Below are positions 1 through 8,997 of a stretch of DNA of 64,000 nt, in pieces (position 1 is the stretch's first letter; each line of letters begins with the position of its first letter). The translations under genes and the position numbers were made by a program. Where the stretch lies: NCBI RefSeq assembly GCF_009857885.1, contig NZ_WWER01000004.1, forward strand, positions 310,001 through 374,000, given 5' to 3'. The notes beneath the pieces were generated by a model. That model did not search any database, was not told where the DNA came from, and was given only the letters and a program-made list of their open reading frames with translations. Source of the DNA: Pusillimonas sp. TS35 (GTDB lineage: Bacteria; Pseudomonadota; Gammaproteobacteria; Burkholderiales; Burkholderiaceae_B).

Positions 1-209
1 TCCGTGTGCGTGATGCCGCCGTGCGAGCTACTATCAACTCATCAATGGTGTGAGCCCATATTGCGACGCACGGGGGAGTGTCGATCACCAGATACCGTTC
101 CGCCTGCTGTCAGTCTGACGTAAGGGTCGCGCGCTAGGGTGGGTCATAGCACAGTGCCGTTCTGCAAAATTCGTGCCGAAAAAATTAATTCAATACAGGA
201 GCCAATCAA

Positions 210-2189
210 ATGTCTACGGAAATTGAATCCGTCCTCACCGAAAACCGCGTGTTTCCGCCGTTCCCAAACCTGGTCAAAGACGCGGCCATTTCCGGCATGG
301 ACAATTATCTGGCCATGTGCGCGTCTGCTCAAGCGGATCCCGAAGCTTTCTGGGGAAAGCTTGCGCGCGAAAATCTGGTCTGGACCAAGCCCTTCAGGCA
401 GGTGATTGACAGTAGCAATGCTCCTTTCTATCGCTGGTTCGGTGATGGCGAGCTGAATGTTTCCGCGAATTGCCTGGACCGTCATCTGGGCACGCCGGTG
501 GCCAATAAAACCGCGCTCATCTTCGAGGCTGACGACGGCCAGGTTACCACCATCACATACAAAGACTTGTACGCGCGTGTGTGCGAGTTCGCCAACGGCA
601 TCAAGGCCTTGGGGTATAAAACAGGCGATCGCGCCATTATCTACATGCCGATGTCGATCGAGGTCGTTGTGGCCATGCAGGCCTGCGCGCGGCTGGGCAT
701 CATCCATTCTGTGGTGTTCGGCGGGTTTTCGTCCAAAAGCCTGCACGAGCGCGCGGTGGACGTTGGCGCTTCGCTGGTTATTACGGCCGACGCGCAGCGC
801 CGCGGTGGCAAGGAAATTCCGCTTAAGAGCGCGGTGGACGAAGCGCTCGCAATGGGCGGTTGTGAGGCGGTGCGCAACGTCATCGTCTATCGACGCACCG
901 GCGGCAATGTCGCCTGGCATGAAGGGCGCGACCGTTGGATGCATGAGGTAAGCGCCGGCCAGCCGCCGGAGTGCCCCGCGGTGCCGCTCAATGCCGAGCA
1001 CCCGCTGTTCATTCTGTATACCTCGGGCTCCACGGGTAAGCCAAAAGGCGTGCAGCATGCGTCGGGTGGCTTTTTGTTGTGGGCGCTGCTCACCATGCAA
1101 TGGACGTTCGACGCCAAAGATAGCGATGTGTTCTGGTGCACGGCCGACGTGGGCTGGGTTACCGGCCACACCTATGTTACCTACGGCCCGCTGGCGGCAG
1201 GGCTCACGCAAGTCGTGTTTGAGGGCGTGCCCACCTATCCCGATGTGGGGCGGTTCTGGGAAATGATCGAGCGCCACAAGGTCACGGTGTTCTACACTGC
1301 GCCCACTGCTATACGCTCTCTTACCAAGGCCGCCGAGGCCTCGCCAGCGTACCACCCGCGCGAGTACAACCTCACTTCGCTGCGCATCATCGGATCGGTG
1401 GGCGAACCCATCAATCCCGAGGCATGGATGTGGTATTACACCAATGTCGGCAAAGAGCGCTGCCCGGTGCTGGACACGTGGTGGCAGACCGAAACAGGCG
1501 CCCACATGATTACCCCGCTGCCGGGTGTTACCCCGCTCAAGCCGGGGTCCTGCACCTTGCCATTGCCCGGCATCGAGGCGGCCGTTGTGGATGAGGCCGG
1601 CGAAGACGTCGAGCAGGGTAAAGGGGGCTTTCTGGTCATGAAGCAGCCCTGGCCGGGCATGATCCGCACTATTTGGGGAGACCCCGAGCGCTTCAAGAAA
1701 AGCTATTTTCCGCCCGAGCTCAAGGGCTACTATCTCGCAGGCGATGGGGCTCAGCGCGACAGCGATGGCTACTTCTGGATCATGGGCCGGATCGACGACG
1801 TGTTGAATGTCTCGGGCCACCGTCTGGGCACAATGGAAGTCGAGTCGGCGCTGGTAGCACACCAGTTGGTAGCCGAGGCCGCCGTGGTTGGCCGGCCTGA
1901 CGACACGACGGGCGAGGCGGTGGTAGCCTTTGTGGTGCTTACCTGCACACTACCCGAGGGCGATGAGGCAGCGCGGATCGCGGCCGAATTGCGTAACTGG
2001 GTGGCAAAGGAAATCGGGCCCATTGCCAAACCGCGCGAGATTCGTTTCGGGGATAACCTGCCCAAGACCCGTTCTGGAAAAATCATGCGTCGTTTGCTGC
2101 GCGTGGTAGCTAAGGGCGAGGTAGTCACCCAGGACGTATCCACGCTCGAGAACCCCGCTATTCTCGATCAGTTGTCGCAAGCGCGCTGA
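210..2189 (+). CDS. acs: acetyl-CoA synthetase (AMP-forming)
   Basis: 659 residues, the usual length for AMP-forming acetyl-CoA synthetase, which activates acetate with ATP and CoA through an acetyl-adenylate in the cytoplasm. The adenylate-forming signature [11 protein letters not shown] covers residues 270-280. WWQTETG follows in the core domain, and the hinge region [15 protein letters not shown] lies in the C-terminal third. The acetylatable lysine motif [11 protein letters not shown] is at 618-628, with K624 in the position of the regulatory lysine of E. coli Acs. The start is supported by AGGAG eight bases upstream of the ATG. The gene stands alone and is followed by an intrinsic terminator at 2287. 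A propionyl-CoA synthetase is less likely but not excluded. Nothing recognisable lies in bases 1-209 apart from the leader. Confidence 0.93.
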   Translation: MSTEIESVLTENRVFPPFPNLVKDAAISGMDNYLAMCASAQADPEAFWGKLARENLVWTKPFRQVIDSSNAPFYRWFGDGELNVSANCLDRHLGTPVANKTALIFEADDGQVTTITYKDLYARVCEFANGIKALGYKTGDRAIIYMPMSIEVVVAMQACARLGIIHSVVFGGFSSKSLHERAVDVGASLVITADAQRRGGKEIPLKSAVDEALAMGGCEAVRNVIVYRRTGGNVAWHEGRDRWMHEVSAGQPPECPAVPLNAEHPLFILYTSGSTGKPKGVQHASGGFLLWALLTMQWTFDAKDSDVFWCTADVGWVTGHTYVTYGPLAAGLTQVVFEGVPTYPDVGRFWEMIERHKVTVFYTAPTAIRSLTKAAEASPAYHPREYNLTSLRIIGSVGEPINPEAWMWYYTNVGKERCPVLDTWWQTETGAHMITPLPGVTPLKPGSCTLPLPGIEAAVVDEAGEDVEQGKGGFLVMKQPWPGMIRTIWGDPERFKKSYFPPELKGYYLAGDGAQRDSDGYFWIMGRIDDVLNVSGHRLGTMEVESALVAHQLVAEAAVVGRPDDTTGEAVVAFVVLTCTLPEGDEAARIAAELRNWVAKEIGPIAKPREIRFGDNLPKTRSGKIMRRLLRVVAKGEVVTQDVSTLENPAILDQLSQAR

Positions 2190-2286
2190 GATGGCCGGGC
2201 CTGTGCCTCCGGGCGCAGGTCCAGAGTATCATGCATCTTTGCGGCAACGTGGCCGAGGCAGGGGTGACTCGATCCGGCCGCCATGC

Positions 2287-2323
2287 AAGCCAGGCAAGAG
2301 TGCCGCTCTTCGCCTGGCTTTTA
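2287..2323 (+). terminator. intrinsic terminator after acs
   Basis: AAGCCAGGC plus AAGAG (2287-2300) pairs with CTCTT and GCCTGGCTT (2306-2320) across a five-base loop with one unpaired C, followed by TT. This is a strong hairpin, and it covers the first possible ATG (2283) of the next reading frame, so that ATG is probably not used. Confidence 0.75.
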
Positions 2324-2339
2324 TATGTTTTCGGAGATC

Positions 2340-3242
2340 ATGTTGAACGCGGGCCAGGCTGAACGCGGCGCTTTGTCGCTCATGGTATTGACGGTCGTCT
2401 TGTGGGCGTTCAGCTGGATCGCCATGAAATCCCTGGCGACACTGATCGGCCCCTTCGATTTGGTCATGGCGCGCTATGTCATTGCCTTTGTGGTGTTGCT
2501 GGCAGTCATGCTGGCCACCCGCCGCCGGCTTGCGCTGCCGCCATTGGGCCTCACGCTGGGGATCGCTGTTTTTCAGACTACGGCCTTTCAGTGTCTGTGC
2601 CAGTTGGCACTGATCACCGGCGGCGCCGGCCATGTCGTGATGCTGGCCTACACCATGCCATTCTGGGTCGTGATTTTTGCCTGGTGGCTGCTGGGCGAAC
2701 GCCCTTCGCGCCGACACATGGTTGGTTTCGCCAGCGCGGCAATCGGGCTGGTCGCCATTATCGCACCCTGGAAAGGCCTTGGCTCGATAGCAGGGTCACT
2801 GATAGCCCTGGCGGGCGGGGCGTCGTGGGGCCTGGGCGCAGTCCTGTCCAAAATCCTGTTTGCCCGGCATAAAGCCGAAGTCATGAACGTTGCGGTGTGG
2901 CAGATGCTGCTTGGCGTCGTGCTCACCTGGCCTCTTACTCAGCTTTTTCCGCAGCAGGCCATCGTTTGGAACGGCGACCTTGTCGTGGGCCTGCTCTACA
3001 TGGGCGTTCTGGCCTCGGCCCTGGGCTGGTGGCTGTGGTTATCGGTGGTCCAGCGCGTCAGCGCCACAGTGGCCGGCATGTCCAGCCTGGGCGTACCCGT
3101 GCTGACCGTGGTTTTTGCCTGGCTGATCCTGGGCGAACGCGCGTCCGTGGCCGAATTGGCGGGGGTGGCCTTCATCATGGCTGGCTTGGTCATCGTCACG
3201 GCCGCTGGCGCCCGTGCGCCCAAATCGACTGCGTCTGCGTGA
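2340..3242 (+). CDS. DMT-superfamily (EamA) transporter
   Basis: About 300 residues with ten predicted hydrophobic segments in two five-helix halves, the arrangement of EamA/RhaT drug and metabolite exporters in the inner membrane. The first helix follows RGALSLMVLTVVLW and each half ends with the typical W-x-LGE-P/R pattern (WWLLGERPS, WLILGERAS). The ATG at 2340 is chosen because the upstream ATG at 2283 lies inside a terminator hairpin and adds a hydrophilic tail unlike the family; GGAG precedes 2340, though with a short three-base spacing. An ATG at 2325 is also possible. The substrate cannot be inferred. The gene converges on tRNA-Leu, whose CCA end is six bases away. Confidence 0.85.
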   Translation: MLNAGQAERGALSLMVLTVVLWAFSWIAMKSLATLIGPFDLVMARYVIAFVVLLAVMLATRRRLALPPLGLTLGIAVFQTTAFQCLCQLALITGGAGHVVMLAYTMPFWVVIFAWWLLGERPSRRHMVGFASAAIGLVAIIAPWKGLGSIAGSLIALAGGASWGLGAVLSKILFARHKAEVMNVAVWQMLLGVVLTWPLTQLFPQQAIVWNGDLVVGLLYMGVLASALGWWLWLSVVQRVSATVAGMSSLGVPVLTVVFAWLILGERASVAELAGVAFIMAGLVIVTAAGARAPKSTASA

Positions 3243-3248
3243 AGGAGG

Positions 3249-3333
3249 TGGTGCCCGGAGCGGGAATCGAACCCGCACGCCTTGCGGCTCCGGATTTTAA
3301 GTCCGGTATGTCTACCAATTTCATCATCCGGGC
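3249..3333 (-). tRNA. tRNA-Leu (anticodon UAA)
   Basis: Read on the minus strand it starts GCCCGGATGATGAAATTGG, has a CCGGA/TCCGG anticodon stem with loop CTTAAAA (anticodon UAA), a long variable arm, TTCGATT in the T-loop and an encoded CCA. The acceptor stem GCCCGGA/TCCGGGC pairs fully. 85 nt. It probably shares a transcript with tRNA-Ser upstream. Confidence 0.95.
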
Positions 3334-3385
3334 AGTGGCGCGATGGCACTGCGATTGCCGGGGTGCCGGCCAGGGGAAAAGGCGA

Positions 3386-3475
3386 TGGCGGAAGCGGTGA
3401 GATTCGAACTCACGGACGGGTTGCCCCGTCGCTGGTTTTCAAGACCAGTCCATTCAACCACTCTGGCACGCTTCC
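3386..3475 (-). tRNA. tRNA-Ser (anticodon UGA)
   Basis: Minus-strand cloverleaf with acceptor GGAAGCG/CGCTTCC, anticodon stem CTGGT/ACCAG around loop CTTGAAA (anticodon UGA), a long class II variable arm, TTCGAAT in the T-loop and encoded CCA. 90 nt. A TAAAAT box on the minus strand at 3524-3529 could be its -10 element, although no good -35 is visible. Confidence 0.95.
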
Positions 3476-3641
3476 GCTGTTGAGCCTGGCCGGCGACTGG
3501 GCGCCGCTGGCCGAGAATGGGGATTTTAGCCCGAATTCCGCAGCTCACAGAAGGACGTGAGTGTAGCGCATGCGGGCGCAGCGTGGGCGGGCGATAATAA
3601 GCTTTTTTGCAACGGCCCTGATCCAGACAAGAGGATGACAT

Positions 3642-4619
3642 ATGAAAGCCATTGAAATTTCGACCCCCGGAGGCCCCGAGGTATTGAAGCTGACCGAGCG
3701 GCCAATGCCCGAACCCAAGGCGGGCGAGGTGCTGATCAAGGTTGCGGCGGCAGGCATCAACCGCCCCGACGTCTTTCAGCGCAAGGGGAACTACCCGCCG
3801 CCGCCGGGGGCGTCGGATTTGCCTGGCCTTGAAGTGTCGGGCGAGATCGTTGGCGGCGACGTAGGCGATACGGGGTTGGCAGTGGGCGACCAGGTTTGCG
3901 CGCTGCTGGCCGGCGGTGGGTACGCCGAATACTGCGTGGCGCCCGCGCCTCAATGCCTGCGCGTGCCCAAAGGCTTGTCGATGGTTGAAGCGGCGGGCTT
4001 GCCTGAAACCTACTTTACCGTATGGAGCAATGTGTTCGATCGCGGCCAATTGGCTAAAGGCGAATCGCTGTTGGTGCATGGTGGCGCCAGCGGTATTGGC
4101 ACCACCGCCATCCAGCTTGCTGTTGCAATGGGCAATACAGTCTATGCAACTGCGGGCAGCGATGAGCGCGTCGAGGCCATACAACGCTTGGGTGCGGCCA
4201 AGGGGATCAATTACCGCACGCAGGATTTCGTCACGGAAATCAAGAATGCCACGGACGGCCGCGGGGTCGATGTGATTCTCGATATGGTGGCGGGCGACTA
4301 TATCAACCGCGACCTCACCTGCCTGGCCGATGACGGCCGTATTGTCATCATCGCCCTGCTGGGCGGTGCCAAAGCCACTATCGACTTGAACCACGTGATG
4401 CGGCGTCGGCTGACGGTAACCGGCTCCACGCTGCGTCCGCGTCCGGTGGCCTTCAAGGGCCTGATTGCACAGGCGCTTCAGACCAAGGTGTGGCCTCTGC
4501 TCGAAGCGGGGCGCATCAAGCCCATTGTGCATGCCACCTTTCCGCTGGCGCAGGCGAGCGATGCCCACGCCATGATGGACGCTGGCGAGCAGATCGGAAA
4601 AATCATCCTCACGCTCTGA
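3642..4619 (+). CDS. NAD(P)H quinone oxidoreductase, zinc-free MDR family (PIG3-like)
   Basis: 325 residues. A GroES-like N-terminal domain begins MKAIEISTPGGPEVL and the family hallmark AGINRPDVFQRKGNYPPP follows at about residues 38-56. The Rossmann fold carries VHGGASGIGTTAIQLA near residues 145-160. The zinc ligands of alcohol dehydrogenases are absent, which fits the quinone oxidoreductase/zeta-crystallin branch of the medium-chain dehydrogenases, particularly the PIG3-like group that reduces quinones with NADPH. The ATG is preceded by AGAGGA at good spacing. It lies upstream of tpiA but is separated from it by a hairpin and nearly 100 bases, so co-transcription is uncertain. The natural substrate is not deducible. 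Confidence 0.88.
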   Translation: MKAIEISTPGGPEVLKLTERPMPEPKAGEVLIKVAAAGINRPDVFQRKGNYPPPPGASDLPGLEVSGEIVGGDVGDTGLAVGDQVCALLAGGGYAEYCVAPAPQCLRVPKGLSMVEAAGLPETYFTVWSNVFDRGQLAKGESLLVHGGASGIGTTAIQLAVAMGNTVYATAGSDERVEAIQRLGAAKGINYRTQDFVTEIKNATDGRGVDVILDMVAGDYINRDLTCLADDGRIVIIALLGGAKATIDLNHVMRRRLTVTGSTLRPRPVAFKGLIAQALQTKVWPLLEAGRIKPIVHATFPLAQASDAHAMMDAGEQIGKIILTL

Positions 4620-4630
4620 TCCCGTCGGGA

Positions 4631-4658
4631 GCGGCCCGTTTTTGTGCGGACGGGCCGC
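4631..4658. terminator. GC-rich hairpin between quinone oxidoreductase and tpiA
   Basis: GCGGCCCGT (4631-4639) pairs perfectly with ACGGGCCGC (4650-4658) over a ten-base loop. No T-run follows on either strand, so it is either a weak or factor-assisted terminator or a leader structure. A possible -10 box TACAAT at 4667-4672 lies just downstream and could serve tpiA. Confidence 0.35.
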
Positions 4659-4716
4659 GAACACGCTACAATGCCGGGTTAACCCGATTTTTGATTCCGG
4701 CTTTGATGGATACCTG

Positions 4717-5466
4717 ATGGACAACCCGCACAGTCGTAAACGCTTGGTCATGGGCAACTGGAAAATGCATGGCTCCCTGGCGGCCAATGCAATATTGCTC
4801 GAAGGCCTGTTGGCTGGCGCCGCATCGGCCGCCAGTTGCGAACTTGCCGTCTGCGTGCCGTTTCCCTACCTTGCGCAGGCTCAGGCCGCGCTGCAGGGCA
4901 GTGCTGTTTCATGGGGCGCGCAAGATGTCAGTGCCCATGCGCAGGGCGCTTACACGGGCGAAGTCGCGCCCGGCATGCTTGCCGATTTTGCCTGCGGCTG
5001 GGCGCTCGCCGGTCATTCCGAACGTCGCACCATGCACGGCGAAACCGACAAGCTCGTCGCCGACAAGGCTGCAGCGGCGCTCGCGGCAGGTATCACCCCG
5101 GTGGTCTGCATTGGCGAAACCCAGGCCGAGCAACAAGCCGGCCAAACGCGCGACATCATCGCCCGCCAGTTGGCGCCCGTGCTCGCACTGGGCGCCCAAC
5201 AGGTCAATCGCATGGTGTTTGCCTACGAGCCCGTATGGGCCATCGGCACTGGCCTGAGCGCCACACCCGAGCAGGCTCAGGAAGTGCATGCGTTCATCCG
5301 CAAACGGCTCGATGGCATCGGCGCCGGGCAGGTTCGCATCCTTTATGGCGGCAGTGTCAAGCCCGACAACGCCGCCCGCCTGTTCGCCATGCCCGACATC
5401 GATGGCGCGCTGGTTGGGGGCGCCGCCCTCAAGGCTCAAGACTTTTTACGTATAGCGGCCGCGTAG
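4717..5466 (+). CDS. tpiA: triosephosphate isomerase
   Basis: 249 residues, the standard size. It interconverts dihydroxyacetone phosphate and glyceraldehyde 3-phosphate in glycolysis and gluconeogenesis. All catalytic elements are present: NWKM with K16, AGHSERR with H100, the flexible-loop motif AYEPVWAIGTG with general base E171, and the phosphate-binding YGGSVKP. The ATG at 4717 gives the expected short N-terminus; the frame stays open upstream to a TTG at 4642, but that extension is unlike the family. secG follows after 16 bases, the tpiA-secG order common in proteobacteria, and the two are probably one transcript. Confidence 0.96.
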   Translation: MDNPHSRKRLVMGNWKMHGSLAANAILLEGLLAGAASAASCELAVCVPFPYLAQAQAALQGSAVSWGAQDVSAHAQGAYTGEVAPGMLADFACGWALAGHSERRTMHGETDKLVADKAAAALAAGITPVVCIGETQAEQQAGQTRDIIARQLAPVLALGAQQVNRMVFAYEPVWAIGTGLSATPEQAQEVHAFIRKRLDGIGAGQVRILYGGSVKPDNAARLFAMPDIDGALVGGAALKAQDFLRIAAA

Positions 5467-5482
5467 GCCTCGGAGTTCTTTC

Positions 5483-5959
5483 ATGCAATGGTTGTCATCC
5501 GTTCTTTTGGCGGTCCAGGTCATTTCGTCGCTGAGCATCATCGTGCTCGTCTTGCTGCAGCAGGGTAAAGGCGCCGATATGGGGTCGTCCTTCGGTGGTG
5601 GCTCCGCGGGCAGCCTGTTCGGCGCAAGCGGGGCGGCCAACTTCCTGTCGCGTACCACCAAGTGGGCTGCCATCGTGTTCTTTGCATCCACGGCCGGCTT
5701 GGCTTGGGTGGGGCATCGTCCGGTTGAGCGTAGCCAGGTCCAGGAAGGCGTAATGCAAAACTATCAGGGTGCAGTTCCTGCTTCAGGCGGCGCTGTTCCT
5801 GCCGCGCCGGGTGCCGGCCAGGGCGCCGCTGTGCCTGCCGTACCCTCCGTGCCGCAATCCGCAAGCCCCGCGCAGCAACCCGCGCCGGCAACCACCACTG
5901 ACAAGGCCGACGCCGCCAAGCCCGAAGCGTCCACGTCCCAGTCCGCGCCAGCAAAATAG
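5483..5959 (+). CDS. secG: preprotein translocase subunit SecG
   Basis: 158 residues. SecG is the small two-helix subunit of the SecYEG channel in the inner membrane. Helix 1 (about residues 4-24, VQVISSLSIIVLVLLQQGKG) runs into the conserved DMGSSFGGGSAGSLFG loop, and helix 2 (about 57-76) ends at GLAWVGH. The remaining 80 residues are an alanine/proline-rich, low-complexity tail, which makes the protein longer than the roughly 110 residues of E. coli SecG; such tails are usual in related betaproteobacteria. tRNA-Leu(GAG) follows 45 bases downstream. An inverted repeat GCACAA-TTT-TTGTGC at 5971-5985 lies between them and may be a weak terminator or part of the tRNA promoter (TAGAAT at 5986). 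Confidence 0.94.
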   Translation: MQWLSSVLLAVQVISSLSIIVLVLLQQGKGADMGSSFGGGSAGSLFGASGAANFLSRTTKWAAIVFFASTAGLAWVGHRPVERSQVQEGVMQNYQGAVPASGGAVPAAPGAGQGAAVPAVPSVPQSASPAQQPAPATTTDKADAAKPEASTSQSAPAK

Positions 5960-6004
5960 GCTCGCATCTTGCACAATTTTTGTGCTAGAATAGCCGTCTT
6001 TCTT

Positions 6005-6089
6005 GCCGACGTGGTGGAATTGGTAGACACGCTATCTTGAGGGGGTAGTGGCGAAAGCTGTACGAGTTCGAGTCTCGTCGTCGGCACCA
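6005..6089 (+). tRNA. tRNA-Leu (anticodon GAG)
   Basis: Class II cloverleaf with acceptor GCCGACG pairing with CGTCGGC, D-loop TTGGTAGA, anticodon loop CTTGAGG (GAG), a long variable arm, T-arm GAGTTCGAGTCTC and encoded CCA. 85 nt. In many betaproteobacteria secG-tRNA-Leu is followed by the nuo genes; here it is followed by a terminator and the ku-ligD unit. Confidence 0.95.
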
Positions 6090-6136
6090 AGACATAAAAT
6101 CAGGGCGTTTCATAACGACTGATAAAGTACCTGAAG

Positions 6137-6169
6137 CCCGCATGAACATTAACGTTCTGCGGGTTTTTT
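6137..6169 (+). terminator. intrinsic terminator after tRNA-Leu(GAG)
   Basis: CCCGCA (6137-6142) and GAAC (6144-6147) pair with GTTC (6154-6157) and TGCGGG (6158-6163), with one bulged T, followed by six T residues. This is a textbook Rho-independent terminator for the secG/tRNA transcript. Confidence 0.85.
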
Positions 6170-6409
6170 GCATTCATCTCCTTGGTGTCGAACCTTTCGA
6201 CAATCTGCTTGGATTTGCGCCACAGGGTTTGGGCCTCTTGCAAGCGCGTGAGTACGCTGCTGGCCGTCTTGACGCTTAAGAGTAGGGGCCGTGCGATCTC
6301 TGAGTTATTGCGCCCTGGGTATTGGTAATGGTGTACCTTTCGGTGGCGCAAGTGGCGAAAAACGCTTTTTATCGCTATAGCGCTAACGGGGCGCAATAGG
6401 CGGCGCGGT
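6170..6409. other. intergenic stretch between tRNA-Leu terminator and ligD
   Basis: About 240 bases without a convincing gene. A minus-strand frame (6100-6396, 98 codons) stays open through it and through the terminator, but no family is recognised and no good ribosome site precedes it. It may be a decayed fragment, given its position behind a tRNA gene, where integrases often insert, but nothing in it identifies an integrase. It is more A+T-rich than its surroundings. Confidence 0.4.
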
Positions 6410-8953
6410 TTATCTCGCCGTTGGCGCCCGGCCTAGTATCCTCATCGCCCGTGTCAGAGTTTGTGCGGCGCTGGCGTAGCCTTCCCATGGTGTATTTCCG
6501 TGCGACAGCCGCTCCTGGATATTGCCGATATGCCACTGCGCGGCGCTGTGCAGCTGTTCTACCTCGGACCACGCGATAGGCACGGATATGCCTAACCCAG
6601 GGCGGGCGCGCAGCGACCATGCTGCTACCGTTGTGGCGCCAAAGCCATTGCGTAGGTAATCGATAAATATCTTGCCTATCCGATTACGTGGGCCGCTTTT
6701 CGCCGAGAATCGGGCAGGCAGCGTACTGGCCAAGTGCTTGACAATCGCCTGCGAAAAATCCTTCACGCTGTCCCAGTCATGCCGTCGTTGCAAGGGCACG
6801 ACCACATGCACACCCTTGCCGCCGCTGGTCTTGATAAAGGAGGTGAGTTCCAGCTCGAGCAGGAATGCGCGCAATACCAATGCGGCCTCCTGCATCGCCG
6901 TCCATTCCACGCCTTTGCCGGGGTCCAGATCAAAGGTCATACGGTCGGGGCGTTGTATCGCGGTTTTTACGGCGTTCCAGGTATGAAATTCCAACACATT
7001 CATTTGTGCGGCGGACAGCAGGCCTTGCGCCGTCGACACTTCGAGCAGGGGTTCATGGCCCGGATCAAGCCGTTCTGGCAATGCCCGAACGCCGGGTATC
7101 GTCTCTGCATCCATGTGCTTCTGAAAAAAAATCTCTCCATCCACGCCCTCGGGGGCTCGCACCATAGAAACCGGCCGCCCTCGCAGATGCTCCAACATCA
7201 AGGGTGCTACCAGCGCGTAATAGCGGATAACCGCGATCTTTGTGGTTTGGCTTAGCTTGTCGACGATCCGTTCCGGATGGGTAATCGTGAGGTTGTCGGG
7301 TAGGCGGTGCGACGAATGCGCGGATTGATGGCCTGCGTTCGATGTTTTTGACGGCAAAACCATCGCTGTCTCCTTTGTAATGGCCTGCGCTGGCTTATCC
7401 CAGCGAAGGCCATGAAAAACAGCCTGTCGTACGTGGTTATCCCGGGTCCATTGCGCAAAGGAAACCTCGGCGAGCAGCGAAGGTTGCACCCAATGCGCGC
7501 TGCGGTCCAGGCCGGTTGGGCCGGCAAATGGGCGCTGGTCACTGCGCAGGCCCTGAAAGCGGCGCTGCAAGTCGTCCAGGGTTTTGGTGTCGAAGCCGGT
7601 GCCTACATTGCCAGCGTAGCGCAATTGGCCGGTGTCGTCGTGAATGCCCAGTAGTAAAGCGCCTATGCCTGTGCGCGCACCTTTTGGGTCGGTATAGCCG
7701 CCAATAACGAATTCTTGTCGCAACCCGCATTTTAACTTGACCCAATCGGTGCTGCGGCGCGTGGCGTAAGGGCTGTGTTTCTTTTTTCCGATAATTCCTT
7801 CCAGCCCCATTTTGCATGCCGAGCTATACACGTCGTGGGCATCCAGATCGAATGCGGCACTGAGCCTGACGGTGTCATGGGACGCGCCGGTGTTATCCAG
7901 TATGGCTGCCAGAAACGCCCGGCGTGCAAGCAAGGGCAGGGTGCGAAGGTCGCGCCCCGCCGCGTACGGCAGATCAAAAAGGTAATACACCACGCTGCTG
8001 GTGCGGCCGCGCTCAAAGGCGTTCTGCAGCGCCTGAAAATCTGGCAAACCCTGCTGGTCAGGCACGACGATTTCACCGTCGTACCATCCATCGGGTAATT
8101 TCATATCGGTCAGTGTGTGGGCTAACTGCGGCAGTCTTTTCGTCCAATCGTGGCCATTGCGGGTCCAGAGGCGAGGCGCATGATGTTCGATGCGGGTGAG
8201 CATGCGGTAACCGTCAAACTTCAGCTCATAGATCCATGCGTCGGCTGCGCGGGGCGGTGACTTGGCCAGTGTGGCGAGTTGGGGGGACAGCGAATCGGGC
8301 AGGCGCGCGCGCGGGGCCGCCTCAATGCCAGGGAGGCGGCCATCCTGAAATGGATCATCCCGCATTGCCGAACGTATATTGCTGCCTGAAGGCAAAGACA
8401 GCCCGGCAACGCTGCCGGGCATTTCGTCGACAACGCTGAACGCGAGCGCTGGCCGGGCGAAATCGTCGCAGTCTTTGATCAGCAGCCACGTATCCTTATT
8501 GTCGTTGTTATTGGTGGCCTGAATGCGCACGAGCATCCATTTTCCGTGCAGCTTGTGTCCATGCAACGTAAAAACGAGTTTGCCTTTGCGATAGCCATCG
8601 CTTGGATCGTCTTCGCATTTCCATGTGCCGCGATCCCAGATGATGATGTTGCCCGCACCGTACTGGCCTTTCGGGATATCGCCTTCAAAATCAGCATAAG
8701 CCAGCGGATGGTCCTCGACATGCACGGCCATCCGTTTGTCGGCGGGATCCAGACTGGGGCCTTTGGGAACGGCCCAGCTCTTCAGGACGCCGTCCAACTC
8801 CAGGCGAAAGTCGTAATGCAGCCGCGTGGCCCAATGCTTCTGAATCACGAATACGGGTGCCCGCGCATTCTGGCGTCCGCCTGAGCGCGGTTCCGGCGTC
8901 ACATCAAAATTACGCTTGGATAGGTATCCCTTGAGCAGATCTGTTTTCGCCAT
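6410..8953 (-). CDS. ligD: multifunctional ATP-dependent DNA ligase LigD
   Basis: 847 residues with three modules in the order phosphoesterase, ligase, polymerase, as in Pseudomonas aeruginosa LigD. The N-terminal 3'-phosphoesterase domain (about 10-190) has HWATRLHYDFRLELDG and the GxYGAG segment. The ligase domain contains YELKFDGYR with adenylated lysine K245, followed by an OB fold. The C-terminal primase-like polymerase domain (about 545-847) has FDLDPG and IKTSGGKGVH. Together with Ku it would join double-strand breaks without homology. The ATG at 8953 is preferred over the GTG at 8962 because AGGG lies eight bases upstream of it. It follows ku by 44 bases and is almost certainly co-transcribed. 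Confidence 0.95.
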   Translation of the reverse strand: MAKTDLLKGYLSKRNFDVTPEPRSGGRQNARAPVFVIQKHWATRLHYDFRLELDGVLKSWAVPKGPSLDPADKRMAVHVEDHPLAYADFEGDIPKGQYGAGNIIIWDRGTWKCEDDPSDGYRKGKLVFTLHGHKLHGKWMLVRIQATNNNDNKDTWLLIKDCDDFARPALAFSVVDEMPGSVAGLSLPSGSNIRSAMRDDPFQDGRLPGIEAAPRARLPDSLSPQLATLAKSPPRAADAWIYELKFDGYRMLTRIEHHAPRLWTRNGHDWTKRLPQLAHTLTDMKLPDGWYDGEIVVPDQQGLPDFQALQNAFERGRTSSVVYYLFDLPYAAGRDLRTLPLLARRAFLAAILDNTGASHDTVRLSAAFDLDAHDVYSSACKMGLEGIIGKKKHSPYATRRSTDWVKLKCGLRQEFVIGGYTDPKGARTGIGALLLGIHDDTGQLRYAGNVGTGFDTKTLDDLQRRFQGLRSDQRPFAGPTGLDRSAHWVQPSLLAEVSFAQWTRDNHVRQAVFHGLRWDKPAQAITKETAMVLPSKTSNAGHQSAHSSHRLPDNLTITHPERIVDKLSQTTKIAVIRYYALVAPLMLEHLRGRPVSMVRAPEGVDGEIFFQKHMDAETIPGVRALPERLDPGHEPLLEVSTAQGLLSAAQMNVLEFHTWNAVKTAIQRPDRMTFDLDPGKGVEWTAMQEAALVLRAFLLELELTSFIKTSGGKGVHVVVPLQRRHDWDSVKDFSQAIVKHLASTLPARFSAKSGPRNRIGKIFIDYLRNGFGATTVAAWSLRARPGLGISVPIAWSEVEQLHSAAQWHIGNIQERLSHGNTPWEGYASAAQTLTRAMRILGRAPTAR

Positions 8954-8997
8954 CGCTTGCACCCTATGTCATGCAGTCATGCCGCGTTGGTGATCTA

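Noticed and set aside
144-1862. Long open frame antisense to acs (and similar ones antisense to the quinone oxidoreductase, porin, TPR, ychF and MscS genes)
   Set aside because: High G+C and strong codon bias leave antisense frames open. They lack ribosome sites and protein-family features, and the sense genes are unambiguous.
3344-3358. A second exact TGGCAC-N5-TTGC sigma-54-like match on the plus strand
   Set aside because: It lies between two minus-strand tRNA genes and would read antisense into tRNA-Ser with no plus-strand gene nearby until 3642; no activator site was seen. Probably chance.
6100-6396. 98-codon minus-strand frame behind tRNA-Leu(GAG)
   Set aside because: It runs through a clear intrinsic terminator, matches no family I recognise and has no good ribosome site. 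An integrase remnant was considered but no catalytic motif is visible.
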